Shown: piece by piece, positions 35,801 through 44,977 of the stretch
Layout: each line of letters begins with the position of its first letter
Position numbering within the stretch: position 1 is the first letter of the stretch
NCBI RefSeq assembly: GCF_018873765.1
Contig: NC_057925.1
Coordinates: 22,951,568 to 23,015,567 of the forward strand
DNA from: Telopea speciosissima
Taxonomy: Eukaryota; Streptophyta; Magnoliopsida; Proteales; Proteaceae
Direction: 5' to 3'
DNA: 64,000 bases
Position numbers and translations under genes: made by a program
Notes under the pieces: model-generated
What the model was told of the DNA's origin: nothing
Seen by the model: the letters and a program-made list of their open reading frames with translations, nothing else
The model's database searches: none

Positions 35801-38800
35801 TGGATGTCAAATTCTCCCAGCTCTACCGACCATGCCACTAGCCTCCCAGAATGGTTGGGCTTGGCCAGGATTTTCTTCAGAGGCTGGTTTGTTATTACTT
35901 CTATGGTATAGGCTTGAAAATAAGGTCTCAACTTCCAAGCAACCGTTATCAGAGCATAGGCGTACTTCTCCACATTGTTGTATCTGATTTCTGCATCTAG
36001 GAGTACCTTGCTGACATAGTAGATGGGTCTCTGTACCCGTCCGTCTCCTCGGATCAATACCGCGCTCACCGCTACTGTAGTAATGGATAAATAAAGCTGG
36101 AGCATGTTCCCTGGCTCCAGCTTGGTCAAGAGTGGTGGTTGGGCCAAATATCTCTTTAATTCTGTGAACGCTGTCGTCCACTCAAAAGTGAGCTTGGTCC
36201 CCTTCGTTTCTCTCTCCTGTGCTCGGTTTTTTAATGCCTTGAAAAAGGGTAGGCAGCGGTTGTCGGAAGCAGAGATAAATCTTCCTAGCGCCGCTACTCT
36301 CCTTGTCAACTCTTGCAAGTCTTTCATTCTGCCTGGTGGATGCATCTCCAGTATGACCTTGATTTTAGCTGGATTAACCTCTATTCCTCTTTTTGAGACC
36401 ATGAACCTAAGGAACTTCCCTGAGGTGACGCCAAAGGCACATTTTGTCGGATTCAACTTCATTTTGCTTTCCCTTAAGACCTGGAATGGCAGGAACGCCT
36501 CATCTAGGTCGGAGATGTGATGTTTTGCCTTCAACCTTTTCATCAGCATATCATTTACATATACCTCCATATTGCGCCGCCCTATTTGACCCTTGAAGAT
36601 GTGGTTCACCATCCATTGATACGTGCCCCAGGCATTTTTCAACCCGAAGGGTATACGGGTGTAACAGTATGTATCCCTTCTGGCGATGAAGGAAGTTTTC
36701 AGAATATCAGGTTTGTACATCCTAATCTGATTATATCTTGAATAGGCGTCCATGAAACTCAACATTTCATGGCCAGCCGTTGTATCTATCAATAAATCAA
36801 TACGAGGCAAGTGGTAGTAGTCTTTAGGGCATGCTTTATTCAGATTAGTGAAATCAATACACATCTGCCATTTGACGTTAGGCTTTGGCACCATTACAAC
36901 ATTAGAAAGCCATTCTAGATAGATGGCCTCATCTATGAAGCTTGCTTCTAGCAGCTTGGTCACCTCTTCGATCACTTTCTCTTGTCGCTCTGGGGTGAAG
37001 GTTCTCTTCTTCTAAAAAAATGGCTTGGAGGTAGGGTACACGCTGAGCCTGTGCTCGACTAATTCCCGATCTATCCCAAGCATGCCGGATGTCAACCATG
37101 CAAATATATCAGTGTTGGCTCCCAAGAAACTCATGAGGGCGCTCCTCTGCTCGCTATTCAAACTTGCCCCAATCTGCACGATACTTTTTGCATCTCCTTC
37201 AATAATCTCTATGGGGACCAAATCCTCCGCTGGCTCTGTTCTTTCATGCTCGGTATTATCCCGGTTGTCATCCAGGTTGATTAAGAGCATCTGTGGCTCT
37301 TGGCTCTTAGATATCCCTCGTAGCATCTCCTGATAGTTATCTGACTTCCTCGGCACTCCCCTACTCCCTGATCGGTTGGGAACTTCATTACCAGGTGCGG
37401 GGTGGAGACCACCGCCCGTAGAGCGTTAAGCCCCAATCGTCCTAATATTCCATTGTGGGTGGAGTTTACCTTCACCACCAAAATATTCATCCTCACCATA
37501 ACGAGCCTAGCTCCATCCTCACCGTCACCAATAGTTCAATTGACCCCTCAACATGTACCGGGCCCCATTGAATCCGTATAGAGGGGATTCAACCCTTTTC
37601 AGCATCTCGGGTTTCAAAAGCATTTTCTCAAATGCATCGTAATATAAGATGTCAAATGAGCTCCCGTTATCTACAAGGATCCTTCCCATAGTATAATTGG
37701 CGATAGTCATCTTGATCACCAGAGCATCATCGTGGGGAGACTGGATGTCAGATAAATCTTCATCCGAGAAGGTAATCTGATGCTCGGTCGTCCTACTCTT
37801 GTCTGGTACTTCTGTTTGGAACATGCTCTGAACATGGTTTTTTCTTGAGTTGGAGGACTCGCCTCCTAGCCCTGGGCCTCCATATATCGTGGCTATTTCC
37901 CTTACGGGGGTGTTCTCAACATGTTGTTTCCCTCTAGCATGGTCTTCTCTGTCCAACCGAGCAGGTGGGGAGACTGAATGGGGAGACTGGATGTCAGATA
38001 AATCTTCATCCGAGAAGGTAATCTGATGTTCGGTCCTCCTACTCTTGTCTGGTACTTTTATTTGGAACACGCTCCGAACATGGTTTTTTCTTGAGTTGGA
38101 GGACTCGCCTCCTAGCCCTGGGCCTCCATATATCGTGGCTATTTCCCTTACGAGGGCGTTCTCAGCATGTTGTTTCCCTCTGGCATGGTCTTCTCTATCC
38201 AACCGAGTAGGTGATCTGGGCTTCGACTCGGGTCGATAGTCTTGCCTCCTATCATGGCCATCTTTCTTGACAAACTGGCCTAGGCGGCCTCTCTGGATGA
38301 GTGCTTCTATCTCATCCTTCAGTTGCCTGCAGTCTTCGGTGTCGTGGCCATGGTCTTGGTGAAATTGGTAGTATTTATTCTTATTGCGCTCATGCGCAGG
38401 TTTCACCATTTTAGCCGGCCAGCACTGGATCACCTGGTCCTTTATCTCGTTTAAGATGTATGCTCGATTGTGAGTGAGTGCTGTGTAAATAGGTTCTGGC
38501 TCCACGTTACTCTTGGGAACCCACGCCTTCTAGTCCTCTCTCTTCCTCCTCCCCTCCTTCTCATCTCTGCCGCGCTTTGAACCGCTCTCCCCGACCTGTA
38601 TGTCTTTCTTTTCTTAGTCCTCCTTCTCGGGTTTATCTTCTTTTTCTTACTCGGCGGCCAGAACTTCAGCCAGATTGATATATTTCTCATACCTGAGAAA
38701 AGTTCATACATATCTCCTGGTTCATCCATGATTAAGGACTTCTTCAACTTGACATCTCGGATGCCGCTACACAACGCTTGAAACTTCACCATCTAATCTA

Positions 38801-41800
38801 GGTTTCGCACCTCCAGGGCCTCCTTGTTGAATCTTGTAAGAAAGTTCTTGATTGACTCGTCAGGGCGTTGCTTTATGGCCAGAAGATTGGCGGCAGTCTT
38901 CTTGTGGACCCTGCTGCTCACAAAGTGAGCCAGAAAGGCTTGCTCCAGGCCCACAAAGTTGAAAAGGGAGCGCGGCTGAAGGCGCGAGAACCATTGTCTC
39001 GCTGCCCCTTTCAGGGTGGAGGGGAACGCTCTACACATTATGGCGTCCGAGGCTCCTTGAAAGGACATCAAGGACTTAAAAGTTTCCAAGTGATCTTCTG
39101 GATCCGTTGTGCCCACGTATTGCTCTATGGTCGGCATCTTGAACCCCTTCGGCAGAGGTTCCAACCGGATTTCATCCGTAAACGTCAAATCAATAGTGAA
39201 GTGGAAGTCATGATTAGGGGCTAGGTTCTTTCCTCCCATGACCTCCTGGATCTGATCCTACAGTTCCAAGACTTTGTCGTTCATAGCTTGTTCAACCTTG
39301 GTCATCTGGGAACCCTGATTCTTGCCGTTCCCTGGCACTTCTTTCTCCTTCCGCCTGGCATTGTTTGCATTACTGTGATTCTCACTATGCTCCAAGGAAG
39401 GAGTTCTTTCTCTATCCTGCGGTGGATGTGGGGGTATTTGAATCCCCTGTAAGAAATCACACTGCAGCTCCACCATCTGATTCATCTTGTCCTGCCAGCG
39501 AGCCTGCAACGCATCGAACTGCTCCACCGTCACGTACCACGGTGGGTCTCCAGAGAGTCTTGGATGAGATTCCTCCTGCTGTGATTCATTCACTTCGAGG
39601 ATAGGATCTTCCGCCGCCTGGCAAAAGCTTGCCGGTTCTCCCAAAGTTCCTCCCTGGGCGACGGCGGGAGCAACAGTTGGAGCAGCGGCTGCTGTAGCGG
39701 CGACGGTGGCAGCCCTTGTGACTTTTGACTGATTTCTGGTGTTAGTCATGGTGGGAACTTTGCAGGTCTCTATTCTTCGCTTCCCACAGACGGCACCAAA
39801 ATGTTGCACAAAGAATGTTTCCGGAGGAAGACCCTCAGGCAATACAACTTTCAAGCTAGCCTTGGGCTAGGAATGAATTAGGGGAAAACGAAGATGACTC
39901 TGCTAAGTTTCTTGATTTCTTTATTGATAGATGAATGAATGAATGAATTCTCCTCTTCATGAGAGACTGGGCTCTTATTTATACAAATTCATGCCCAATC
40001 CCTTTCCTATTCCATCCCTCCGATCTGCCAGAGGACCTTTCCTTTCTGATAAGGTGGTCCCTGCATGCTCGGATTAGGAAACCTTTACAAGAACCGAGAT
40101 TCTCTCATCGAATATTGGGATCCTTCCATATGTGACACGTGAATTACGGTTATCTGCGTATACCCACTTGGAAGTTTACAACTGTCTTTGTTGACGTGTC
40201 TAGGCTAGTATAACTGTCTTGGGCGTAACTTTTTGGGTTTTGGTTTGAGAACCGGTTTGCTTATAGCCCAAGTAGGGCCACGTGTAAAATAGGGATTGGG
40301 TGCATAGAAAGTGGTGTATCAGATCCCATTATTGATACTATAGGAGATTGGTATAAATATAAAATAAAAAAGATTAGTGAAATTTCGTATCCACAACCAA
40401 CTCATTTTACCATTCAACATATCACACATGGACAAATGAAGATGTGTCTTTAGGTGATCCGGATCCACTCCAACGAAGGCATCGCCCAATGAGCATCCCA
40501 ACGGTTAGGCTGCATGGGTGGGCGATCTCCTCATTGGAGAGGATCCCGATCGTCTTTAGGGGACCCCACACCCATCTATCAGCTTGAATATGAGTCCAAA
40601 ACAAAAACATGGGAAGGGGTAAATTTGTGAGTTTCAAGGTTCTTGAAATTAGGAAAGTACAATATCATTAGAGTAAAATTTAATGATATTTCTTAAAATT
40701 TTAGTTCACCTTAATTTAGCTTTTTAATGTGCTTGTACTATGCTACTTGTTAAAAGGTACTTCTCATAAAATTGCTGTGGGGTCCTCTATCTAATCTATT
40801 CAGGATGAAAAGGAATTATGGCCAAGGATTCCTTTTGAGATTTTACTAGATATTCTTGACTTGAATTTTTTTCTTCTCATATCTATATTCTGTCTTGTGG
40901 GAAAGAGGCTGCAACCATGATGCAAGTAGGGGACTAAAATTAGTGGTTAATATCACATAGACCCACCCTCGTTGTCATATGACAAGTCGATGATGAGGAA
41001 ATGTCACCAACCAATGTGACTTGCAACAATCCTAACAATTATTAGATCATAATAATTTTTTAGGAAAGGGATCTTTGAGCTACCAGCAAGGAGTGCACCA
41101 CTGAGGTGTGACAAAATAGTATTGTATATAAATATATCCAAGGAGACAGAAAAATAATTTCATTGGAGAGAGAAAAAGATCTATATAGGTGCTAGTATAT
41201 CCATTTTAGCGATTTAGAGAATCTTTTCCTAATTTCTGATTTCCTGATTGGAAAATGGGGAGTCAACTAATGGAGGACTCCTTAATTACATTGGATTGGG
41301 TTTTGTGAAATCAATTTTATTTTGAAAAAAAAAAAGTAATAAAGGGTGATACTATATGGTGCAAGTGAATGTTTTTAGGATTTTGATCCTCTCCAATTCC
41401 TAAAAAAGTGTATAATGTGGTAGTGCTAGGTGGAGATGTTGACACCTGGCAGCTCAGACATCCAATGGTCTATATCAATGAGCTCAAACCGTTGGATGTC
41501 CGAACTGTCAAGTGTCGACATCTCCACCTAGCATTGCAGCACTGCACACCTTTATGAATTGGAGAAGATGATTTTCCATGTTTTTAAGAGGGTTCCTAGA
41601 GCTGATAAAAAATGACTATAGGAGAAATGGTGAGCAAGATTTTAAGAATCGAGGATTGATGAATCGGTCAATTTGGATTAGAATCGATAGTGATTGATTA
41701 CGATTTCCATCAATCAGACACGGTCGATTCACATTCAAAACCCTAGAAATTCTCTGATTTTGGATGTGGAGACCTATTCTAAGGTTCTTGAAGATCGATT

Positions 41801-43969
41801 CCGACGGATTCCGATGCCCTGATGGTGAGGAATGAGATGCTTCAAGACTTGTGAAATATGACCTCCAAATAAAGGTAATCGGATGGCAATGATACATGTA
41901 GATGACCCAATTAATTGGAATAAAAGTGAGTTATTGTTGTAGTTGTTGTCCCTAGACACCTGACCGGGAATCCTAGTAGCATTGCTCATCTTTGTTGGTG
42001 TTCCCTGGAACTGGATAGCTGACTAGGGAACCCATGTAGACGTGACTTGGGAGTCCCATCCCTTATCTAAGTTGCCAAGCCAACCATTAATGAGACGCGT
42101 AAAAGAGGTGTGGGGCTGTCGATTTTGCCAGCCTTAAGGCTTAAAGCCCATCCACCGCCGCTTTTAATTGAGGACACAAGCGTCGCACACACTGTAGATT
42201 GCATTAATGTAGGAGGCCACCATAAAACCTATCCTATCCCCGCTCCCCTCCCTCAAGCTTGAAAACCCATTTTAGAGTAACCAGGCGGGACAACATTAAA
42301 CCAGGCCTAACCCAATACAAAACCAAACCAAACTCTAACCAATCAACTGATCAATGGTGCCTAGGCCTTGTGTGTTAGGGGCTAGGTTCTAAATGAACCC
42401 AAATTTTAGGATTTCAGTTTAGACAGTAAGCAAAATTTCATTAAAATTGGTTTTTTTTTTTTTAATATCATTTGAGACAAAATTGTGTTGATTTATTTAT
42501 TTATTTTTGGTAAGAATTGTGTTGATTTATAACTTTATTTATATTACTTGTACAATATAAATTACACAATACAAGAGAGTGTTTTATATATATGTAGAGA
42601 AGTTTCCTATGGGGGAGTGTGCACTAAGACAGTGTGGGGGGTGAAATGACCTCCCCACCCTCAGTAAAAGGCAGATATATATCCCATCCCCAAGATGCTA
42701 ATGCACCTCCTCTCATTGGCCCCAATGCACACGCAAAGGCCACATTCCCCCATAGAGAATGGTCTCCCATATATTATATACTAATTCTATTAAATATAGA
42801 CAAATATCCAAAATTCCAATAATATGAAAAAAAAATAGAAACTGTGAAAAAATTGTACCATAATTCTGAAATCTAAAATTTTCCAAAACTACCAAAATAA
42901 TCCAAAATCAAAAAGATTTTTCGGCCCCCTTGCAAGGTTGCGAAATTGAAATTTCACAAGATGGAATTTAATCATACAGTTGGTGTGCAGATGGGATTCA
43001 ATTAAAATAGTATACTTAAAAGGCTTCGGAATTTAATCATACAATTGGTGTGCAGATGGGATTCAATTAAAATAGTATACTTAAAAGGCTTCATTTCCAT
43101 TTAATAAACTGCCTTCAAAACTTTTTACCCAAAAAAAAAAAAAACTGCCTTCAAAACTAGCGCAAGGCCCGAGCCAAGAAAAATGCCAAGATCTACCCGC
43201 GAACTTATATAATATGGTTCATACAAATCAAAAAAATAAAAAAAATAAAAAAAATAAAAAAATAAAAAAACCATGAGATTAAACTATCAATTCATATTTA
43301 TGTATAAACGATTTAATCAAGTGTATGGACACTAGATTGAACTAACTTAATATGAGATAGATTAAGAGACTTGATTTAATATGTTCCATAACTTCTAACG
43401 TATCAATCAAATACTTACAAGAGCATATGTCATATCTAATTAAATAGAGAAAGAGAGTATTTCAACTCACCATTACACATATCGTTTGGGGTAAAAGTTG
43501 TAACTTGTGCCGTCCTAATTAGTGATGTGAGGGATTTTCCATCTCCATACTGAACCTGTTGAGGTGTTTTATGTCCACTAACCCACGTTAATCTCATCTG
43601 CCCAACCAAAACATACGTCAATCATCATTATCTCATTAACAAAGAAAATAAAAAAACAGTTAGAGAAAAAAAAAAAAAAAAAAAAAAAAAGTTACCGATC
43701 TTCCAGTGGAATCAACACTTGAAAGATGACCAAACAACGGAGCCTTCGGATTAGCAAACCTAATAGGACCAGACCTCTTAATGATGCAAGGGTTTTGGAA
43801 TCCACCACCAAATAACACGAACTCTATATCAGTTCTAATGTTAACAACATGGAAAGTTAATGTTCCATTGCAACTATTATTTCTTTCTTGTTTCTTGCAA
43901 TTCATATAATTAGGATCTTGGCTCATGTACTGTCCCTGTAACCCAAATACAGAAAAACACAAAAAAATC

Positions 43970-44000
<31 letters not shown>

Positions 44001-44544
44001 CTATTAAATTTTTATTTTCTAATTTGAATAAGATTACAAAACCTAACCTTCACAGGATAATGGCAGAGAAGAGGAAGATCACTAGTATCTCCAGTCAGAA
44101 CATAGTTAAGTTCAATATCCAGACAAGCCTTCACACTGCATGCCCATCATAACAGAAAATCCATCAGAGAAAGATGAAAGTGATGACAACCATGATGAAA
44201 TACCAAAAGAAAAAAAAGAGTACTTACTCTTTATCAGAATGAGAAGGTGTGATCATGGCAATCCAATCTTTTTCTGAAGGATTTGAAACTCCAGTGACTG
44301 TAACTTTTACATATTCTTCATTCATAAGTCCAGATGGGGATTTCGAATTAACTCTGATTAGAATGTTCTGATTCTGCGAACACTCAACCAATGTTCTTCT
44401 GTTCAATACCCGGAAATCTGATCTGTGGACATGGAGTTTGGATTTGGAGTTGATAACTTGAACAGGGGAAGAAGAAGCTGATGATATCAAAACAAAGAAG
44501 AACAGAAATAGAAAGAATAGAAAATTTATTTTGGGAGACTTCAT
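16065..44544 (-). CDS. Purple acid phosphatase, nucleotide pyrophosphatase/phosphodiesterase-like, 13 exons
   Basis: Thirteen exons with GT..AG borders and matching phases join to 1,911 bp (636 codons plus TAG). Minus-strand exons in order: 44,544-44,228; 44,135-44,048; 43,935-43,696; 43,597-43,471; 24,146-24,026; 23,879-23,747; 17,890-17,703; 17,562-17,376; 17,284-17,217; 17,130-17,034; 16,881-16,693; 16,577-16,497; 16,139-16,065. The product has a signal peptide (hydrophobic residues ~8-25), a fibronectin-III-like N-terminal domain, and a metallophosphoesterase core with GDMG (~326), GDISY (~368), GNHE (~401), a GHRPMY histidine (~491) and GHVH (~529), the usual metal-ligand motifs, then the C-terminal domain. 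It is the long PAP class (about 620-650 aa), probably secreted or vacuolar. The start at 44,544 opens the signal peptide; an in-frame GTG upstream is ignored. Introns 4 (19.3 kb) and 6 (5.9 kb) are filled by retroelements, yet no exon is broken. Confidence 0.9.
18005..18307 (-). repeat. 3' LTR of copia element C
   Basis: A 303-bp block beginning TGTAAC and ending CAACA on the plus strand. From about 18,083 onward it matches the split right LTR; shared text includes TTAATAATAAAAGCACCAAAC. Confidence 0.8.
18315..21973 (-). pseudogene. Copia element C pol remnant
   Basis: RNase H is at 18,315-18,800, with a changed terminal block ending MFTKSL. Reverse transcriptase is at 18,886-19,670, with LVVYVDDIIIASDD near 19,250-19,275 and QLDIKNAFL near 19,490-19,520. 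The reverse transcriptase N-terminal part extends to about 20,002. The integrase C-terminal block (LSPRSTECVFLGYSCTHKGY near 21,700-21,790) is at 21,604-21,973, beyond the inserted solo LTR. Gag, protease and the integrase core are missing. Multiple frameshifts and stops are present. Confidence 0.82.
20020..21456 (-). mobile_element. Solo LTR, family S, copy 1 (inverted)
   Basis: A 1,437-bp noncoding block. Read on the minus strand it starts TGATGCAGATTCATCACCG and ends in CTACATTA, with flanks GGAAT and GGAAA. It is the inverse of copy 2 (22,060-23,474) and related to copy 3 (26,366-27,455). A TATA-like box (TATATAAG on the minus strand) lies near 21,045. TG..CA-type ends, 5-bp flanks, a promoter and no ORF fit a solo LTR. 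Confidence 0.75.
22060..23474 (+). mobile_element. Solo LTR, family S, copy 2
   Basis: A 1,415-bp block starting TGATGTAGATTCATCATCG and ending GACTATATTA, flanked by perfect 5-bp duplications CTTAT (22,055-22,059 and 23,475-23,479). It splits the 5' LTR of copia C exactly, because the flanking LTR halves rejoin to match the 3' LTR. A TATA-like CTATATAAG sits near 22,460. Confidence 0.85.
23747..24146 (-). CDS. Purple acid phosphatase exons 5-6
   Basis: Exon 5 (24,146-24,026) continues from exon 4 with TSGSDCPASDFGWHDPGF and SAVMIGLKPSTTYYYSYG. Exon 6 (23,879-23,747) has TGWSNQTQFRTPP, then IAYGDMGKAPLDPSTEHYIQ with the first metal-binding aspartate in GDMG. The phases at both ends (2 nt carried from exon 5 into exon 6, none from exon 6) fit the neighbouring blocks. 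The pair is isolated between gypsy D on the right and copia C on the left. Confidence 0.88.
24147..25067. other. Phosphatase intron 4, left part
   Basis: No coding sequence recognised. It contains A-rich runs and the foldback MITE listed separately, then continues to the LTR of gypsy D. A G10 run at 25,041-25,050 lies just before the LTR. Confidence 0.6.
24672..24841. mobile_element. Foldback MITE with 8-bp target duplication
   Basis: About 170 bp in which the left arm (TTTTCTGTGCGGGAGTGTGG, then CACTCCCATGAGTCTATCTCTC) pairs with the inverted right arm over nearly the whole length. The flanks are TATAATAT on both sides (24,664-24,671 and 24,842-24,849), consistent with an 8-bp duplication, though AT-rich. 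There is no coding capacity. Confidence 0.7.
25068..25587 (-). repeat. 3' LTR of gypsy element D
   Basis: A 520-bp LTR paired with 39,802-40,321. It contains a TATA-like stretch and the (AATG)n-like segment GATGAATGAATGAATGAATT. The polypurine tract read on the minus strand lies at about 25,588-25,604. Confidence 0.9.
26225..30411 (+). pseudogene. Accessory ORF region of gypsy D (Transposase_28-like plus coiled coils)
   Basis: Plus-strand coding region, opposite to gag-pol. It starts MRKSKKTSVAESNQEVDSLL at 26,225 and is interrupted by a solo LTR at 26,366-27,455. It continues with a domain resembling PF04195, the 'putative gypsy type transposon' family (RHYRVAPSQLVPNCWR at about 27,815-27,865 and GWYYFRQR). 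Two introns fit GT..AG and keep frame: 28,232-28,317 and 28,815-28,881. Downstream are a long charged coiled coil (28,890-29,205) and a second coiled-coil segment (29,890-30,411) ending in a proline-rich tail. In-frame TAG at 28,051, 29,950, 30,112 and 30,211 and TAA at 29,206 break it. Such antisense accessory ORFs near the 3' LTR are known in Tat-lineage elements; their function is unknown. Confidence 0.75.
26366..27455 (+). mobile_element. Solo LTR, family S, copy 3, inside gypsy D
   Basis: A 1,090-bp noncoding block with ends TGATGTAG and TACATCA, flanked by perfect GCATT duplications (26,361-26,365 and 27,456-27,460). It resembles copies 1 and 2 in the AACCGGTCCAA region and in the conserved 3' part containing ACTCCTTGCATC. 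A TATA-like box (CTATAAATATAAC) lies near 26,716. It splits the accessory ORF of gypsy D. Confidence 0.85.
30412..31870. other. Noncoding part of gypsy D between accessory ORF and repeat array
   Basis: No conserved coding sequence recognised. AATAAA motifs in similar contexts (CAATAAAGAAC near 29,780 and 31,723) could act as polyadenylation signals for the plus-strand accessory transcript, and their repetition suggests a duplicated 3' region. Confidence 0.45.
31871..32508. repeat. 58-bp minisatellite in gypsy D, left block (about 11 copies)
   Basis: Tandem copies with a 58-bp period; a typical unit contains GGTCGGATGACCATTGTCTT and then GGGGAAACGCCCCTATGGTG. Units differ at a few bases each. 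The array lies between the ends of pol and the accessory ORF. Confidence 0.92.
32509..33532. mobile_element. hAT-like nonautonomous element inside the minisatellite
   Basis: 1,024 bp with ends TAGGGGTGTCAA and, inverted, TAGGAGTATCAA, and GC-rich subterminal repeats of GGGCCGGG type that pair between the two ends. The flanks CATTATGG (32,501-32,508) and TATTCTGG (33,533-33,540) agree at 6 of 8 positions, fitting an 8-bp hAT target duplication. No transposase is seen; the short ORF near 32,850-33,148 is not recognisable. Confidence 0.75.
33533..33795. repeat. 58-bp minisatellite in gypsy D, right block (about 4.5 copies)
   Basis: Continuation of the 31,871-32,508 array with the same 58-bp unit, separated from it only by the hAT-like insertion. 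The array ends within a unit near 33,790. Confidence 0.9.
33979..39750 (-). pseudogene. Gypsy D gag-pol remnant (Tat type)
   Basis: Gag starts at an ATG at 39,750. The retrotransposon gag domain (ARQWFSRLQPRSLFNF, near 38,960-39,010) is followed by a zinc-knuckle-like FHQDHGHDTEDC near 38,320-38,360. The protease signature is VDNGSSFDIL near 37,650-37,680. Reverse transcriptase is at about 36,400-36,975 with its active site changed to YVND. The first RNase H ends near 35,770, and a second, archaeal-type RNase H (FVDGSSNANGCGASL) is at 35,476-35,679. Integrase is at about 33,979-35,270 with an HHCC finger and MDILGPF, ITDNG and the later glutamate. Stops include TAG at 39,258, 38,793 and 34,219; at least one frameshift lies near 38,500. 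The element is dead for autonomous replication. Confidence 0.88.
37735..38226 (-). repeat. In-frame 246-bp tandem duplication in gypsy D gag-protease linker
   Basis: Two adjacent copies (near 37,735-37,980 and 37,981-38,226) share long blocks such as CTGGATGTCAGATAAATCTT. The period is 246 bp, or 82 codons, so the frame is kept and the encoded linker is doubled. The copies differ at a small number of bases. Confidence 0.88.
39802..40321 (-). repeat. 5' LTR of gypsy element D
   Basis: A 520-bp LTR paired with 25,068-25,587. The primer-binding region is directly on its left, at about 39,786-39,801. Confidence 0.9.
41385..41571. mobile_element. Foldback MITE (CTCCAATTC family)
   Basis: About 187 bp whose arms pair along their length: the left arm has TAGGTGGAGATGTTGACACC and the right arm has its near-inverse GTGTCGACATCTCCACCTA, with outer ends ATCCTCTCCAATTCC and GAATTGGAGAAGAT. 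The central loop is short. A single-arm relative occurs at about 56,397-56,480. Confidence 0.75.
42598..42768. mobile_element. Foldback MITE related to the 24,672 copy
   Basis: The left end AGAAGTTTCCTATGGGGGAG and the inverted right end (CTATGGGGGAATGTGGCC) form an imperfect inverted pair. The same end motif, AAGTTTTCTGTGCGGGAGTG, is seen in the MITE at 24,672, so the two are probably relatives. Exact ends are uncertain. Confidence 0.5.
42962..43093. repeat. 65-bp tandem duplication in intron 4
   Basis: Two adjacent copies of GGAATTTAATCATACARTTG..GGCTTC differ at about one base, indicating a recent duplication. Copy 1 ends near 43,028 and copy 2 near 43,093. Confidence 0.85.
43471..44544 (-). 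CDS. Purple acid phosphatase exons 1-4 (signal peptide and N-terminal domain)
   Basis: Exon 1 (317 bp) encodes MKSPKINFLFFLFLFFFVL, a signal peptide, then the start of the N-terminal fibronectin-like domain with the motif VTVTGVSNPSEKDWIAMITP. Exon 2 (88 bp) has LTGDTSDLPLLCHYPVK. Exon 3 (240 bp) has TLTFHVVNIRTDIEFVLFGG and IRFANPKAPLFGHLSS. Exon 4 (127 bp) has MRLTWVSGHKT and ends TTFTPNDMCNG. Donors are GTAAGT, GTTAGG, GTAACT and GTGAGT; every acceptor is preceded by CAG. Phase 1 at the end of exon 4 matches exon 5, 19.3 kb away. Long A and T tracts (43,667-43,690; 43,971-44,000) in the short introns are likely assembly-sensitive. Confidence 0.88.
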
Positions 44545-44708
44545 GATTTCAGACACGAATAGAGTCTGAAATAATTTTGTGTTTCGGTACCAAAAGAGTT
44601 CAACAATCTCTTTATTAAGATGCAGAGAACGATTTAATCAATCTCCTAATTCAACTGTGTTTCAATGTCTACTTGGATAAGTTTCTACTTTTTTTTATTT
44701 TTATTTAT

Positions 44709-44715
44709 TTATATA
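44709..44715 (-). promoter_or_regulatory. Candidate TATA box of the phosphatase gene
   Basis: On the minus strand TATATAA lies about 165 bp upstream of the ATG at 44,544. It is in an AT-rich stretch, so chance occurrence is possible. Confidence 0.35.
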
Positions 44716-44977
44716 TCTCTTCTGTCTTAGGCGATTTAGAGTTCTTTTAGACTTGACACTTGCAAGTTAAAAGCTGCGCCTCACGTTGCCAGACCAAGCA
44801 TGTGTGATACTGGGTCTTATTGGGCTTGGTATAGGCTGTGCTTAGGGCCCAGGCATATGAGACACTGAGTGGGCCAGCCCAGGCTTCACAAGCCCGTTTT
44901 AAAAGTGAATTCAGATGCTGGAGGTGGACATGTTTGGATACATACATGCCACTAGTATGAAGGTGCCATTCAATTAG

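Larger units (their letters stand above)
25068..40321 (-). mobile_element. Ty3/gypsy retrotransposon D, Tat type, in phosphatase intron 4
   Basis: A 15.25-kb element with 520-bp LTRs at 25,068-25,587 and 39,802-40,321, both TGTTGCACAAAG..GGTGTATCA on the plus strand and roughly 95 percent alike by eye. Gag-pol runs on the minus strand from 39,750 to about 33,979. The primer-binding region (TTGGTGCCGTCTG on the minus strand) abuts the right LTR and a polypurine tract abuts the left LTR. Two RNase H domains and an accessory ORF on the opposite strand near the 3' LTR mark the Tat group. A solo LTR (26,366-27,455) and a hAT-like element (32,509-33,532) were inserted later. The flanks TGACC and GATCC do not match, so the target duplication is lost or diverged. 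Confidence 0.88.
40322..43470. other. Phosphatase intron 4, right part
   Basis: No host exon recognised between gypsy D and exon 4. It contains foldback MITEs at about 41,385-41,571 and 42,598-42,768, a 65-bp tandem duplication at about 42,962-43,093 and A/T-rich tracts (43,230-43,270). The rest is unassigned. Confidence 0.6.

Noticed and set aside
40440-40560. Foldback element near the right edge of gypsy D
   Set aside because: Only short words (GGATCC, CTCCAA) pair; no consistent arms or duplicated flanks.
43660-43962. A separate 100-codon gene at phosphatase exon 3
   Set aside because: It is exon 3 (43,696-43,935) read through its splice sites; the terminal polyphenylalanine run comes from an intronic A tract.
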